A stretch of 64,000 nucleotides of DNA from Patulibacter medicamentivorans (GTDB taxonomy: Bacteria; Actinomycetota; Thermoleophilia; Solirubrobacterales; Solirubrobacteraceae), in NCBI RefSeq assembly GCF_000240225.1, contig NZ_AGUD01000295.1, positions 1 to 64,000 of the forward strand, written 5' to 3'. A program made the translations under genes and the position numbers. The stretch's first letter is position 1. Each line of letters begins with the position of its first letter. Below, one piece after another: positions 53,777 through 63,113 of the stretch. The notes under the pieces were generated by a model. The model had not been told where the DNA came from, ran no database searches, and saw nothing but the letters and a program-made list of their open reading frames with translations.

Positions 53777-54346
53777 GTGGCCCCGACCGCGACCGAACGG
53801 CACCTCGAGCTGCTGGACGACCTCGTCGAGCTCTTCCTCGCCGAGGGCTTCGCCTCGTTCACGCTCGGCGACCTGGCGACCCGCCTGCGCTGCTCGAAGA
53901 CCACCCTCTACGCGCTCGGCCGCAACAAGGAGCAGCTGACCGCGGGCGCCGTCCGCCACTTCTTCCGCACCGCGACCGCCTTCGTCGAGGAGCGAACGGC
54001 CGCCCAGGACGATCCCGCCGAGCGGATCGTCGTCTACCTGCGAGCGGTCGCCGACGCCCTGCGACCGGCCTCGGCCCAGTTCATGGCCGACCTGGCCGAT
54101 CACCCCGCCGCGGCCGAGGTCTACGAGCGCAACACCGCCGCGGCCGCCGAGCGGGTCCGGCGGCTGATCGCCGAGGGCGTCGACGCGGGCGACTTCCGGG
54201 CCGTCCACGCGGCGTTCGTCGCCGACACCGTCGCGGCCACGATGACCCGGATCCAGAGCGGCGCCGTCCTGCGCAACACCGGGCTGCACGACGCCGAGGC
54301 CTACGAGGAGCTGGCCGCGCTGGTGCTCGGCGGCGTCCGCCGCTGA
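53777..54346 (+). CDS. TetR-family transcriptional regulator
   Basis: A 189-residue regulator with an N-terminal helix-turn-helix (FLAEGFASFTLGDLATRLRC; SKTTLYALGRNKEQL) and an all-helical ligand domain. Two adjacent GTG codons (53774 and 53777) are possible starts. The second lies exactly 6 bases after a TAACCT -10-like box, suggesting a leaderless start VAPTATERHLELL. The upstream palindrome indicates autoregulation and control of the divergent acyl-CoA dehydrogenase, probably with an acyl-CoA or related ligand (inference). Confidence 0.92.
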   Translation: MAPTATERHLELLDDLVELFLAEGFASFTLGDLATRLRCSKTTLYALGRNKEQLTAGAVRHFFRTATAFVEERTAAQDDPAERIVVYLRAVADALRPASAQFMADLADHPAAAEVYERNTAAAAERVRRLIAEGVDAGDFRAVHAAFVADTVAATMTRIQSGAVLRNTGLHDAEAYEELAALVLGGVRR

Positions 54347-54386
54347 GGTGCCCCGAGGCGACCCCAGGTCGCCGTAGACTCGCTCC

Positions 54387-55940
54387 ATGGCCGAGCCGGA
54401 CGCGGACCCAGGCGACGCCGCCGGCCTGGCGGCACCCGGTGGCCCGGCCAGCGCGGCGGCCGCCCGCAGCCCCGACATCGGCGGCGCGACCGCGACCCGT
54501 GCCGTGCGCGACATCGCCCGGGCCGAGGTCGACCTGGTCCGCGCCCAGCTGAAGGCCGCCGACGGCCTCGAGCCCGAGCACCTCGAGCAGCTGCGCTACC
54601 TGCTCTCGCTCGCCCGCCTGACGGTCTTCGAGCCGGGCGCCGCGGGCGGCGGCCCCGTCGGCGCGCGGCCCGACGTCGACCTCAGCGCCGAGCTGTCCGG
54701 GTTCCGCGGGCGGGTGCTCGCCGAGCTCACGACGGCCCGCCGCAACGGCGGTGACGGACCGACCCTGCTGGCCGCCGCCGTCGGGATGCTGGAACGGCTG
54801 CGCGAGCCGCTGGCCGAGCAGCGCGCGGCCCTGGTCGCCGCCCACGGGAACGCCTTCTCCGCCGACGAGCTGGACGCCGAGGTCGGCACCCGGGTGCTGG
54901 TCAACGCCGCCGGCGGGGGCGGTGGCGCCGGCTACGTCTACCTCGGGGCCTACGCGCGGCTCGACGAGGCCGGGATCGCCCCGGCCTACGTGATCGGCGC
55001 CTCGATCGGCGCGCTGATGGGCGTCTTCCGCGCCCGCCACCGCGAGCCCGACTGGCCGCAGCTGGACGCGATCGCCAAGGCGACCGACCGCCGCTCGCTG
55101 TTCATGTCGTCGGCGACGAAGCGGCGGTTCGGGATGCCGGGCCTGCTGCCGCTGCGCCTGCGGCGGGCGTTCGGCGAGGTCTTCGCGATGCCCGACGGCG
55201 AGGCGATCACGCTCGCCGACCTCGAGATCCCCTACGAGGCCGTCGTCGCCGGCGTCCGCCGCCGCCCCTTCCAGCGGCTCCCCCGGCACTTCCGCGCCGA
55301 CGCCACCGAGGCCACGCTCGAGGATCCGACCGCGCGCCAGTCGCCGTCGCAGGTCGCACCGGCGATCGCCACCCGGATGTGGCAGGCGACCGCGTTCTTC
55401 GACCCGCGGCTGGTCGAGCCGGTCGTGATCGGGGCGGAGCCCGGGACCACCGCCTGCCGGGCGCTCGACGCCGCCGGCTTCTCGGCCTCGATTCCCGGCG
55501 TCCTCCACTACGACCTGATGCCCGACGACGACAGCCCCGGCGCGCAGGCCTTCGGCGAGCTGATGGAGCGGCGCCAGCTGGCCGCCCTGATCGACGGCGG
55601 GATGGTCGCCAACGTCCCGGCGGAGCTCGCCTGGCGGCGGGTCCAGGCCGGGCGGCTGGGGACCCGCAACGCGCTCGTCCTGGCGTTCGACTGCTTCCAG
55701 CCGCAGTGGGACCCGCGCCACCTGTGGCTGCACCCGATCACCCAGGCGGTCAAGGTCCAGCTGCGCCGCAACGCCCTCTTCGCCGACGTGATGGTGCAGT
55801 TCACGCCGACGCTGTCGCCGGCCAACCTGGTCCCGTCGCCGGACGCGATCGACCGCGCCCGCGAGTGGGGGCGCGCCTCGCTGGACCCGGCGCTGCCGCT
55901 GATCCGCGAGCTGCTGCGCCCGGTCCGCTGGACCGGCTGA
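54387..55940 (+). CDS. Patatin-like phospholipase
   Basis: A 517-residue protein. After about 165 residues of helical N-terminal sequence comes a patatin domain. It has the oxyanion loop AAGGGGGAGYVYLGAY, the nucleophile serine S206 in VIGASIGALMG and the catalytic aspartate D403 in LIDGGMVANVP. It probably hydrolyses acyl-lipids. The ATG at 54387 lies 6 bases after a TAGACT -10-like box and has no Shine-Dalgarno site, so the mRNA is probably leaderless. No signal peptide is visible, so it acts inside the cell. Confidence 0.9.
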   Translation: MAEPDADPGDAAGLAAPGGPASAAAARSPDIGGATATRAVRDIARAEVDLVRAQLKAADGLEPEHLEQLRYLLSLARLTVFEPGAAGGGPVGARPDVDLSAELSGFRGRVLAELTTARRNGGDGPTLLAAAVGMLERLREPLAEQRAALVAAHGNAFSADELDAEVGTRVLVNAAGGGGGAGYVYLGAYARLDEAGIAPAYVIGASIGALMGVFRARHREPDWPQLDAIAKATDRRSLFMSSATKRRFGMPGLLPLRLRRAFGEVFAMPDGEAITLADLEIPYEAVVAGVRRRPFQRLPRHFRADATEATLEDPTARQSPSQVAPAIATRMWQATAFFDPRLVEPVVIGAEPGTTACRALDAAGFSASIPGVLHYDLMPDDDSPGAQAFGELMERRQLAALIDGGMVANVPAELAWRRVQAGRLGTRNALVLAFDCFQPQWDPRHLWLHPITQAVKVQLRRNALFADVMVQFTPTLSPANLVPSPDAIDRAREWGRASLDPALPLIRELLRPVRWTG

Positions 55941-56049
55941 CCGCGCGGCGGCGCGGCTCGCAGGGTGCGGCCCGCCCGCCGCGCAGGCCGTCGAGCCGGC
56001 GCCCGGACGGCGACTAGGATCGTCCCGACCAACGTCCGGGGAGCAACCG

Positions 56050-56571
56050 ATGGCCGTCACCGCCGCGGTGCGCAAGCGCCGCGAGGCGCTCGTGCGCGAG
56101 CACATGGAGTCCGAGAACGAGCACGCCTACGACGTGACGATCGGGACGTTCCACCACCCGCGCTACGAGCTGATCGCGACCGGCGACGTGTTCGACGGCG
56201 AGCAGGCCGTCCGCCGCTACTTCCGGGAGACGCGGACCGCGTTCCCCGATCAGCGCAACGAGCTGATCGCCCTCCACCACGCGGCCGATGCCGTGATCGT
56301 CGAGTTCTGGCTCCGCGGCACGCACCTGGGCCCGTTCCGCGGCCTGCCCGCCACCGGCCGCGACTTCACCGCCCGGATGGCCGCGTTCTTCGTCTTCGAG
56401 GGCGAGAGCGACCGGCTGGTGACCGAGCGCGTCTACTTCGACAGCGCCACGATCCTGCGCCAGCTCGGCGTGGCGCACGACCCGACCACGCTGGTCGGCC
56501 GGCTGGCGACCGTCGCCAACCACCCGCTGACGATCGCCAAGGCGCTGCTGCGCCAGAGGAGAGGCTCCTGA
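56050..56571 (+). CDS. SnoaL/NTF2-fold ester-cyclase-like protein
   Basis: A 173-residue alpha/beta cone protein: helix VRKRREALVREHMESENE, DVTIGTFHHPRYELIATG, and YFRETRTAFPDQRNELIALH. The central strands (VIVEFWLRGTHLGPFRGLPA) match SnoaL-like or limonene-epoxide-hydrolase-like folds. A GGGGAG site lies 6 bases before the ATG. The stop overlaps the SDR start as TGATG, so the two are co-translated and may act on the same substrate. The reaction is unknown. Confidence 0.85.
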   Translation: MAVTAAVRKRREALVREHMESENEHAYDVTIGTFHHPRYELIATGDVFDGEQAVRRYFRETRTAFPDQRNELIALHHAADAVIVEFWLRGTHLGPFRGLPATGRDFTARMAAFFVFEGESDRLVTERVYFDSATILRQLGVAHDPTTLVGRLATVANHPLTIAKALLRQRRGS

Positions 56572-57425
56572 TGGCCGACGCAGGCGCAGTGCTGATCACC
56601 GGCTGCTCGACCGGCATCGGCCGGGCCACCGCCGAGCGGCTCGCCGACCGCGGGCACGTGGTCTACGCCACCGCCCGCCGGCCGGAGTCGATCGCCGATC
56701 TGGCCGAGCGGGGCTGCCAGGTGCTGGCGCTCGACGTGACCGACGAGGCGTCGATGGCCGCCGCGGTCGATCGGGTCGTCGAGGAGCGGGGCGCGGTCGG
56801 GGCCCTGGTCAACAACGCCGGCTACTCGCAGTCGGGCGCGATCGAGTCGGTCCCCCTCGACGCGGCGCGATCCCAGTTCGAGACCAACGTCTTCGGGCTG
56901 ATGCGGATGTGCCAGCTGGCGCTTCCGTCGATGCGGGCAGCCGGCCGCGGGCGGATCGTCAACATCAGCTCGATGGGCGCCAACCTGGTGTTCCCGGGCG
57001 GCGGCATCTACCACGCGACCAAGTACGCGGTCGACGCGCTCTCCGACGCCCTGCGGTTCGAGGTCAAGGGCTTCGGGGTCGACGTCGTGATCGTCCAGCC
57101 GGGCGCGATCCGGACCCAGTTCGCCGCGGCGGCGAAGGCCCACATGCCGGGCGACGTCGCCGGCGACGATCCCTACGCGTCGTTCAACGCCGCGGTCGAG
57201 CGCCTGACCGCCGAGGCCTACGAGAAGCAGCCGATGAAGCTGTTCGGCGGCCCGCCGGAGCGCGTGGCCAAGGTCGTCGAGCGGGCGATCACCACCGCGC
57301 GGCCCCGGATCCGCTACCGGGTGACGCCGTCGGCGCACCTCCTGATCGCCCAGCGGCGGCTGATGACCGCGCGGATGTGGGACGCCTTCGTCGGGACGCA
57401 GTTCCCGCGGCCCGGGCGGAGCTGA
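56571..57425 (+). CDS. Short-chain dehydrogenase/reductase
   Basis: A 284-residue classical SDR with the cofactor loop VLITGCSTGIGRATAERLAD, the NNAG motif (LVNNAGYSQSG), the catalytic serine in NISSMGA and the YxxxK motif in IYHATKYAVDALSDAL. The R at ATARRPES favours NADP(H). It is coupled to the SnoaL-like gene. The substrate is unknown; relatives act on retinol, steroids or fatty alcohols. Confidence 0.93.
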   Translation: MADAGAVLITGCSTGIGRATAERLADRGHVVYATARRPESIADLAERGCQVLALDVTDEASMAAAVDRVVEERGAVGALVNNAGYSQSGAIESVPLDAARSQFETNVFGLMRMCQLALPSMRAAGRGRIVNISSMGANLVFPGGGIYHATKYAVDALSDALRFEVKGFGVDVVIVQPGAIRTQFAAAAKAHMPGDVAGDDPYASFNAAVERLTAEAYEKQPMKLFGGPPERVAKVVERAITTARPRIRYRVTPSAHLLIAQRRLMTARMWDAFVGTQFPRPGRS

Positions 57426-57438
57426 CCCCGGTCCTCGA

Positions 57439-57906
57439 TCAGCCGCGGGCGAGGAACGCCGCCAGGTCGCCGCGGACCTGGCGCCGCAGCAGCGCGGCGA
57501 CCGGCGGCAGCGCGAGCAGCCGGCCGGGCGGCCCGAACGCCTGGGCGCCCCAGCGGCCGAGGTCGAAGCGGTCGACGTGCTCCACGATCAGCCCGTCGCG
57601 GAAGCGGAACCGCGCCCGCACGTCGTTGACGACGGTCCGCCCCGTCCGCGTGAACGGATAGGTCGCGACCCAGTGGGCGCTGCCGCCGGCGTCGTCGGCC
57701 TCGATCTCGTCGACGACGACCGACATCTCGCTCGCCCGCGCCGTCAGCATCCGCCACATGCCGGGCACCTCCGGGCCCCGCAAGCCGCGGAAGACCGGGT
57801 CCTCGAAGCTGGCGTCCGGCGCGTAGCGGGCCGCCATCGCCTCGGCGTCGCCACGATCGAGGGCGGCGTAGAGGTCGCGGATCAGCTCGGCGTTGGGGTG
57901 CGGCAC
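57439..57906 (-). CDS. SnoaL/NTF2-fold protein
   Basis: A 155-residue protein with the familiar opening PHPNAELIRDLYAALDRGDA, then YAPDASFEDPVFRG and GPEVPGMWRMLTAR. The lower cone strands follow (VVNDVRARFRFRDGLIVEHV, then DRFDLGRWGAQAFGP). The GTG at 57906 is preferred to the upstream ATG at 57963. It fits the family start and lies 7 bases after a TAGCGT -10-like box on the minus strand. It converges on the SDR gene with 13 bases between. Confidence 0.85.
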   Translation of the reverse strand: MPHPNAELIRDLYAALDRGDAEAMAARYAPDASFEDPVFRGLRGPEVPGMWRMLTARASEMSVVVDEIEADDAGGSAHWVATYPFTRTGRTVVNDVRARFRFRDGLIVEHVDRFDLGRWGAQAFGPPGRLLALPPVAALLRRQVRGDLAAFLARG

Positions 57907-58030
57907 GGGGCTCACGCTACCCGCAGCGGGCTCCCCCACCGGCAGTCGTCGATCGATCGCCACCGCCGGCGCCGGCGTGGCCCCGGTCCCGCCGCTAGGC
58001 TCGGATCGTCGGCCGCCGGCGCGGCCGGCG

Positions 58031-58075
58031 ATCTATTTGCCTTAATTCATACCTGAATATAGACTTTTCCCCCGT
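58031..58075. promoter_or_regulatory. AT-rich island with ATTCA/TGAAT inverted repeat
   Basis: About 40 AT-rich bases stand out from the very GC-rich surroundings in the 199-base gap between the divergent SnoaL-like and amidotransferase genes. They contain the perfect inverted repeat ATTCA-tacc-TGAAT (58045-58058) and TATAGACT (58058-58065), a -10-like box. This looks like a regulated promoter; the regulator is not identifiable. Confidence 0.55.
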
Positions 58076-58105
58076 GCCCTGTCCCGCCCGTCCGCCGCTC
58101 CGCCC

Positions 58106-58792
58106 GTGACCACCGCGCTCGTGCTCCAGTGCCAGGCCGACGCGCCCCCCGGCCTGCTGGAGCCGTGGGCACGCGAGCGCGGGATCGCCCTCGACGTCCG
58201 CCGAGTCGACGGCGGCGATCCGCTGCCGGCGCCCTACCGCTACGACCTGGCGTTCGCGCTCGGATCCGACGCGTCGCTGATCGAGCAGCGCCCGCCCTGG
58301 GCCGACCCGCTGGTCGACTGGCTGCGCGATGCCGAGGCCGCGGCGGTCCCGGTCCTGGGCATCTGCTTCGGCGCCCAGGCGCTGGCGCTCGCCCACGGCG
58401 GCCGCGTGACCCGGCTGGCGCGACCCGAGATCGGGCTCGTCGACGTCGACAGCGCCGACGCCGACCGGATCCCCGGCGGCCCCTGGATCGCCTGGCACGA
58501 GGACGTCGTCGCGCTGCCGCCGCTGGCCTACGAGCTGGCCCGCAACGAGTTCGGCCCGCAGGCGTTCTGCGTCGGCCACGCGGTCGCGGTCCAGTTCCAC
58601 CCCGAGGCGACCGCCGAGATCCTCTCCCGCTGGGCCGACGCCGACGAGGGTCGCTCGCTGGCCGCGATCGGCGTCGAGCGAGCCGCGCTCGAGCAGCGGG
58701 CGCGCCAGATCGAGTCTCAGGTCAGCGCCGCGGCGTTCCACCTCTTCGACCGCTTCGCCGGCGCCACGGTGCCGCTGGCGAACGCGCGCTGA
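58106..58792 (+). CDS. Class I glutamine amidotransferase family protein
   Basis: A 228-residue stand-alone GATase with nucleophile C87 in VLGICFGAQALALAHGG and the His/Glu pair H165/E167 in VAVQFHPEAT. The N-terminus LVLQCQADAPPGLLEPWA is like GMP-synthase-related GATase proteins that hydrolyse gamma-glutamyl compounds. The substrate is unknown. Start GTG at 58106. Confidence 0.9.
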   Translation: MTTALVLQCQADAPPGLLEPWARERGIALDVRRVDGGDPLPAPYRYDLAFALGSDASLIEQRPPWADPLVDWLRDAEAAAVPVLGICFGAQALALAHGGRVTRLARPEIGLVDVDSADADRIPGGPWIAWHEDVVALPPLAYELARNEFGPQAFCVGHAVAVQFHPEATAEILSRWADADEGRSLAAIGVERAALEQRARQIESQVSAAAFHLFDRFAGATVPLANAR

Positions 58793-58859
58793 GGTCCGCG
58801 GCGGCCGCACGGCCGCGCGCAGGACGGCGTCGCGCGCGATCGCCCGTCACGATGGGCCG

Positions 58860-59570
58860 GTGCCACTCGCCGTGGAGACCGTCACCCTGCCGCTCGGCCT
58901 CGATCTGGCCGCGGTCGCCGTCGGCGCGATCTTCGGCGCCCTGGTGGCCCTGCGGCGCGACCTCGACCTGACCGGCACGATCGGCCTGGCGGTCTGTGGC
59001 GGGCTCGGCGGCGGCGTCGTCCGCGACCTGCTGCTGAACCAGATGCCGGTCGCCCTGACCTCCGGCTCGTACCTGCCGGTGGCGCTGGGGACCGGCGTCG
59101 TGATGCTCGTCGCCCATCCGCAGGCGCAGCGCCTCGACGACCTGCTGGACGTCTTCGACGCCGTCGCGCTGGGCCTGTTCGCGATCGTCGGTGCCTCGAA
59201 GGCGCTCGACGCGGGGCTCGGATCGGTCTCCGCGGCGGCGGTCGGCGTGGTCGCGGCGACGGCCGGCGGCGTGCTCTGCGACCTGCTCAGCGGCCAGCGG
59301 CCGTACATCTTCGGGCCCGGCCCGATCTACGGCCTCGCCGCCGCGGCAGGCTCCGCCGCCTACGTCGTCGTGGAGCGCCTCGGCGCGAGCATCCCGATCG
59401 GGATCGCCGTCTCGCTGGTCGTCACCGTGGGACTGCGGCTGCTGGCCGTCCACCGCGGGCTGAGCACCCCGGTGGCGACCGAGACCCGGATCCCGCGACC
59501 GCCCGAGCGAGCGGCCTGGCGGCTGTCGGTCCGCGGCCGCGGACGCGAGCGGACCCCGCCGCGGCGCTGA
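58860..59570 (+). CDS. TRIC/UPF0126-family cation channel protein
   Basis: A 236-residue membrane protein with about seven hydrophobic segments. The conserved repeats [20 protein letters not shown] and [20 protein letters not shown] are hallmarks of the prokaryotic TRIC (UPF0126) family, including the GGGxxRD-type motif. These channels conduct monovalent cations. GTG at 58860 lies 6 bases after CACGAT, consistent with a leaderless start. Confidence 0.92.
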   Translation: MPLAVETVTLPLGLDLAAVAVGAIFGALVALRRDLDLTGTIGLAVCGGLGGGVVRDLLLNQMPVALTSGSYLPVALGTGVVMLVAHPQAQRLDDLLDVFDAVALGLFAIVGASKALDAGLGSVSAAAVGVVAATAGGVLCDLLSGQRPYIFGPGPIYGLAAAAGSAAYVVVERLGASIPIGIAVSLVVTVGLRLLAVHRGLSTPVATETRIPRPPERAAWRLSVRGRGRERTPPRR

Positions 59571-59622
59571 GGAATCCCCGATTGCCACGTGGTGCCCGCC
59601 TCCACGTGGCAGCATGGAACGG

Positions 59623-60669
59623 GTGAGCGACGTCGCCCTCTCCGTCCTGGACCTGGCCCCCGTGGTCGATGGATCGACCCCCGGCCAGGCCCTCCAGAAC
59701 TCCGTCGACCTGGCCCGGCTGACCGAGTCGCTCGGCTATACCCGCGTCTGGTTCGCCGAGCACCACAACATGCCCGGGATCGCCAGCTCGGCGCCGCCGG
59801 TCCTGATCGCGCACATCGCGGCGGCGACCGAGCGGATCCGGGTCGGCTCCGGCGGCGTGATGCTGCCCAACCACGCCTCGCTCGTGGTCGCCGAGCAGTT
59901 CGGGATGCTCGAGGCGCTGCACCCCGGCCGGATCGACCTCGGGCTCGGCCGCGCGCCGGGGACCGACGGGCCGACCGCCGCGGCCCTGCGCCGCACGAGC
60001 GACCCGTTCGGCGTCGAGGACGACTTCCCGCAGCAGCTGGAGGAGCTGCGCGGGTTCCTGCGCGGCAAGCTGCCGGAGGGCCACCGCTTCCGCAGCATCC
60101 ACGCCGTGCCGAACGTCGGCCACGAGCCGCCGATCTGGCTGCTCGGCTCGAGCGGCTTCAGCGCCCAGCTGGCGGGCGAGCTGGGGCTGCCGTTCAGCTT
60201 CGCCCACCACTTCAGCGCCAAGAACACCGTCCCGGCGGTCGACCTCTACCGCGCCAGCTTCAAGCCGTCCGAGGTCCTCCAGGCGCCCTACGTGATGCTC
60301 GGCGTCGCGATCGTCGCCGCCGAGGACGACGAGCGCGCCCAGTACCTCAACGGCCCGTCCGGGCTCCAGTTCCTGCGCCTGCGCCAGGGCCGGCCGGGGC
60401 TGCTGCCGACGCCGGAGGAGGCCGCCGCCAGGCAGTACTCCCCGGCCGAGGAGGACTTCCTCGAGAGCCGCAAGGCGTCGCAGATCGTCGGCGGCCCCGA
60501 CACGGTCCGCGCGGGGATCGAGTCGCTGCTGGCCCGGACCAACGCCGACGAGCTGATGATCACGACGATGGTCCACGACCACGGCGACCGCCGCCGCTCC
60601 TACGAGATCGTCGCCGACCTGATGGACCTGGCCCCGCGCGAGCCGGGCGTCGGCGCCACCGCCGGCTGA
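59623..60669 (+). CDS. LLM-class flavin-dependent oxidoreductase
   Basis: A 348-residue luciferase-like monooxygenase. Family blocks: [58 protein letters not shown] and [16 protein letters not shown]. It uses FMN or F420 cofactor. Start options are ATG 59614 and GTG 59623; the GTG lies 7 bases after CAGCAT, so it is preferred on the leaderless pattern. A perfect hairpin follows the gene. Confidence 0.92.
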   Translation: MSDVALSVLDLAPVVDGSTPGQALQNSVDLARLTESLGYTRVWFAEHHNMPGIASSAPPVLIAHIAAATERIRVGSGGVMLPNHASLVVAEQFGMLEALHPGRIDLGLGRAPGTDGPTAAALRRTSDPFGVEDDFPQQLEELRGFLRGKLPEGHRFRSIHAVPNVGHEPPIWLLGSSGFSAQLAGELGLPFSFAHHFSAKNTVPAVDLYRASFKPSEVLQAPYVMLGVAIVAAEDDERAQYLNGPSGLQFLRLRQGRPGLLPTPEEAAARQYSPAEEDFLESRKASQIVGGPDTVRAGIESLLARTNADELMITTMVHDHGDRRRSYEIVADLMDLAPREPGVGATAG

Positions 60670-60683
60670 GGCCCGCCCGCTGC

Positions 60684-60714
60684 GACGTTCCGGTCGGCCC
60701 ACGACCGGAACGTC
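60684..60714 (+). terminator. Perfect 13-pair hairpin after LLM gene
   Basis: GACGTTCCGGTCG / CGACCGGAACGTC with a 5-base loop, 14 bases after the LLM stop and 79 bases before the ABC gene. It is best read as a terminator; an operator for the ABC operon is the alternative. Confidence 0.65.
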
Positions 60715-60792
60715 ACAGCCATGACATCCGTCACGGACAGGTCACGACGGGCACCACTTCCGGCGGCCGGGCGGCGCTCGTAGGTTGGCGGC

Positions 60793-61788
60793 ATGTCCTC
60801 CACCACCACGCCCGACCGCCGCCCGGGGCGGACGGGCGCCGCACCGCCGCCGGGGTCCCCCGCGCCCGGCATCGTCCTCGCGGGCCTCGCCAAGGCGTTC
60901 CGCACCCCCCAGGGTCCCGTCCACGCCGTCCGCGGCGTCGAGATCGCGATCGAGCCCGGCGAGACCGTCGCCCTGCTCGGTCCCAACGGCGCCGGCAAGT
61001 CGACGACGATCGAGATGCTGCTCGGCCTGACCGTCCCCGACAGCGGCACCGCCTCGGTCTTCGGACGGACGCCGAACGCCGCCGTCGACGCCGGGCTGAT
61101 CGGCGCGATGCTCCAGACCGGCGCCCTGATCCGCGAGGTCAAGGTCCGCGAGCTGGTGGCGATGATGGCCGCGCTCTACCCGGCTCCGCTCGACGTCGAC
61201 GAGGTCCTCGAGCTGACCGGCCTGGCCGAGATCGCGGGTCACTGGACCCACAAGCTCTCGGGCGGCCAGACCCAGCGAGTGCGGTTCGCGATCGCCCTGG
61301 TCAGCAACCCCGACCTGCTGATCCTCGACGAGCCGACCGTCGCGATGGACGTCGAGGGCCGGCACGCCTTCTGGACCACGATGCGGGCGTTCGCCGCCCG
61401 TGGCAAGACGATCGTCTTCGCCACCCACTACCTGGAGGAGGCCGACGAGTTCGCCGACCGGGTCGTGCTGATGGCGAAGGGCCGCGTCGTCGCCGACGGC
61501 CCGACGACCGAGATCAAGGCGATCGTCGGCCTGCGCACGATCAAGGCGACGCTGCCCGGCGCCGACCTGGCCGCGCTCGGCCGGCTGCCCGGGGTCACCG
61601 GCAGCGACCGCCGCGGCGACGCGGTGGTGCTGAGCTGCGGCGACTCCGACGTCGCGATCCGGGCGCTGCTCGCGGCCTACCCCGACGCCCGCGACATCGA
61701 GATCAGCGGCGCCGGCCTGGAGCAGGCGTTCCTGCAGCTGACCGGCGACCACCACGACGACCAGACCACGACCGAGGTCGCCCGATGA
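60793..61788 (+). CDS. ABC transporter ATP-binding protein
   Basis: A 331-residue exporter ATPase (DrrA-like). It has Walker A LLGPNGAGKSTTIEMLLG, Q-loop GAMLQTGAL, signature KLSGGQTQRVRFAIAL, Walker B DLLILDEPTVAMD and H-loop VFATHYLEEAD. The ATG at 60793 follows TAGGTT by 6 bases, suggesting a leaderless start. It is coupled to the permease by ATGA; export of drugs or lipids is likely. Confidence 0.95.
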   Translation: MSSTTTPDRRPGRTGAAPPPGSPAPGIVLAGLAKAFRTPQGPVHAVRGVEIAIEPGETVALLGPNGAGKSTTIEMLLGLTVPDSGTASVFGRTPNAAVDAGLIGAMLQTGALIREVKVRELVAMMAALYPAPLDVDEVLELTGLAEIAGHWTHKLSGGQTQRVRFAIALVSNPDLLILDEPTVAMDVEGRHAFWTTMRAFAARGKTIVFATHYLEEADEFADRVVLMAKGRVVADGPTTEIKAIVGLRTIKATLPGADLAALGRLPGVTGSDRRGDAVVLSCGDSDVAIRALLAAYPDARDIEISGAGLEQAFLQLTGDHHDDQTTTEVAR

Positions 61789-62522
61789 GCACCTTCGCCT
61801 ACACCCGCTTCGAGCTGCGGCGCACGTTCCGCAACCGCCGCTTCCTGATCTTCGCGCTCGGCTTCCCGCTGGTCCTGTACTTCATCACCGCCGGGCCGAA
61901 CCGCGACGAGGCCAACCTCAACGGCTCGGGGATCTCGGCGCCGGTGTACTTCATGGTCGGCATGGCCGCGTGGGGCACGATGATGTCGATGCTCTCGACC
62001 GGCGCCCGGATCTCCGGCGAGCGGGCCGTCGGCTGGAATCGCCAGCTGCGGATCACCCCGCTCTCCAGCCGCTCGTACCTGGCGACCAAGATCGCCACCG
62101 CCTACGCCACCGCGCTGCTGGCGCTGGTCACGATGTACGTCGCCGGCGCGATCCTCGGCGTCCGACTGGACGCCGGGCGCTGGATCGAGATGAGCGTCCT
62201 GATCCTGATCGGCCTGATCCCCTTCGCCGCGCTCGGGATCCTGATCGGCCACCTGCTCTCGACCGACTCGATCGGACCCGCGATGGGCGGCGGCGTCGGC
62301 CTCCTGGGGATCGTCAGCGGCATCTGGTTCCCGCTCGACAAGGGGTCGTTCCTGCACGACATCGGCGAGCAGCTGCCCTCGTACTGGCTCGTCCAGGCCG
62401 GGCACGTCGGCATCGGCGGCGACGGCTGGCCCGCCCACGGATGGATCGTGCTCGGCGTCTGGACGGTCGTCCTCGGCAGCCTGGCCGCGCGGGCCTACCG
62501 CAGGGACACCGGCCGCCAGTAG
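61785..62522 (+). CDS. ABC-2 type transporter permease
   Basis: A 245-residue ABC-2 permease with six hydrophobic segments, for example FRNRRFLIFALGFPLVLYFI, LLALVTMYVAGAILGV and GPAMGGGVGLLGIVSGIWFP. It has the typical WNRQLRITPLSSRSYLATKI coupling segment. It pairs with the preceding ATPase as an exporter. No sensor kinase follows here. Confidence 0.93.
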   Translation: MSTFAYTRFELRRTFRNRRFLIFALGFPLVLYFITAGPNRDEANLNGSGISAPVYFMVGMAAWGTMMSMLSTGARISGERAVGWNRQLRITPLSSRSYLATKIATAYATALLALVTMYVAGAILGVRLDAGRWIEMSVLILIGLIPFAALGILIGHLLSTDSIGPAMGGGVGLLGIVSGIWFPLDKGSFLHDIGEQLPSYWLVQAGHVGIGGDGWPAHGWIVLGVWTVVLGSLAARAYRRDTGRQ

Positions 62523-62536
62523 CGCCGTCCCCACGA

Positions 62537-62569
62537 CCGGCGGCCGCGACCGTGCGTCGCGGCCGCCGG
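62537..62569. terminator. Perfect 14-pair bidirectional hairpin
   Basis: CCGGCGGCCGCGAC / GTCGCGGCCGCCGG with a 5-base loop lies between the convergent permease (+) and PPOX (-) genes. Confidence 0.72.
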
Positions 62570-62588
62570 CGCGCGTCGCGGCGGCGCC

Positions 62589-62987
62589 TCAGCCGCCGCG
62601 GTGCGCGACCTCGGTCGGAGCGAGCCCGAAGCGGATCCGCTGCTCGCCCGGCTGCAGGAACGGGTAGTCCTTCCCGAGGTACTTGTGCGACAGCTCGTCG
62701 ATCTGCTCCCTGGCGCCCTCGTGGGTGTCCTCGACCAGACGCGCGCGGATCTCGACGTACTCGTAGGGGTTCTCCTCGCTGCGGACGACCACCAGCGCCT
62801 CGCCCCGATCGCGCAGCTGCCGCGGCCAGCGGCGCCCCTCGGCCGAGTTCAGCAGCACCGACGTGCCGTCGGTGTGGACCCAGGCGACCGAGGCGTGGGG
62901 CCGGCCGTCGGGATCCTGGGTGACGACGGTGGCGAAGTTGACGCCGGTCAGCAGCTCGGCCGGGCGGCCGTCGAGGGAGGTGCTCAT
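62589..62987 (-). CDS. PPOX-class F420-dependent oxidoreductase-like protein
   Basis: A 132-residue split-barrel protein: VNFATVVTQDPDGRPHASVAW, SVLLNSAEGRRWPRQL and VEIRARLVEDTHEGAREQID, with DELSHKYLGKDYPF near the end. The NSAEGRRWPRQLR segment and the size match the PPOX family using F420. The cofactor and substrate are inferred from the family. AAGGA lies 8-10 bases before the ATG. Confidence 0.9.
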   Translation of the reverse strand: MSTSLDGRPAELLTGVNFATVVTQDPDGRPHASVAWVHTDGTSVLLNSAEGRRWPRQLRDRGEALVVVRSEENPYEYVEIRARLVEDTHEGAREQIDELSHKYLGKDYPFLQPGEQRIRFGLAPTEVAHRGG

Positions 62988-63113
62988 CGCGAGGGTCCTT
63001 GGTGGATGTTCGAGCGGACCCGTCCAGCGTCCCGGCCGCTCGCCGCGCCGTCAACCCCCTGCCACGGCGATCGTGCGACCGGTCGCGAACGGCGGACGTA
63101 CGATGGGGCGCCG

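Noticed and set aside
57907-57963. ATG at 57963 as start of the SnoaL-like gene
   Set aside because: The extra 19 residues do not resemble the family and would overlap the -10-like box; GTG 57906 fits both family length and promoter spacing.
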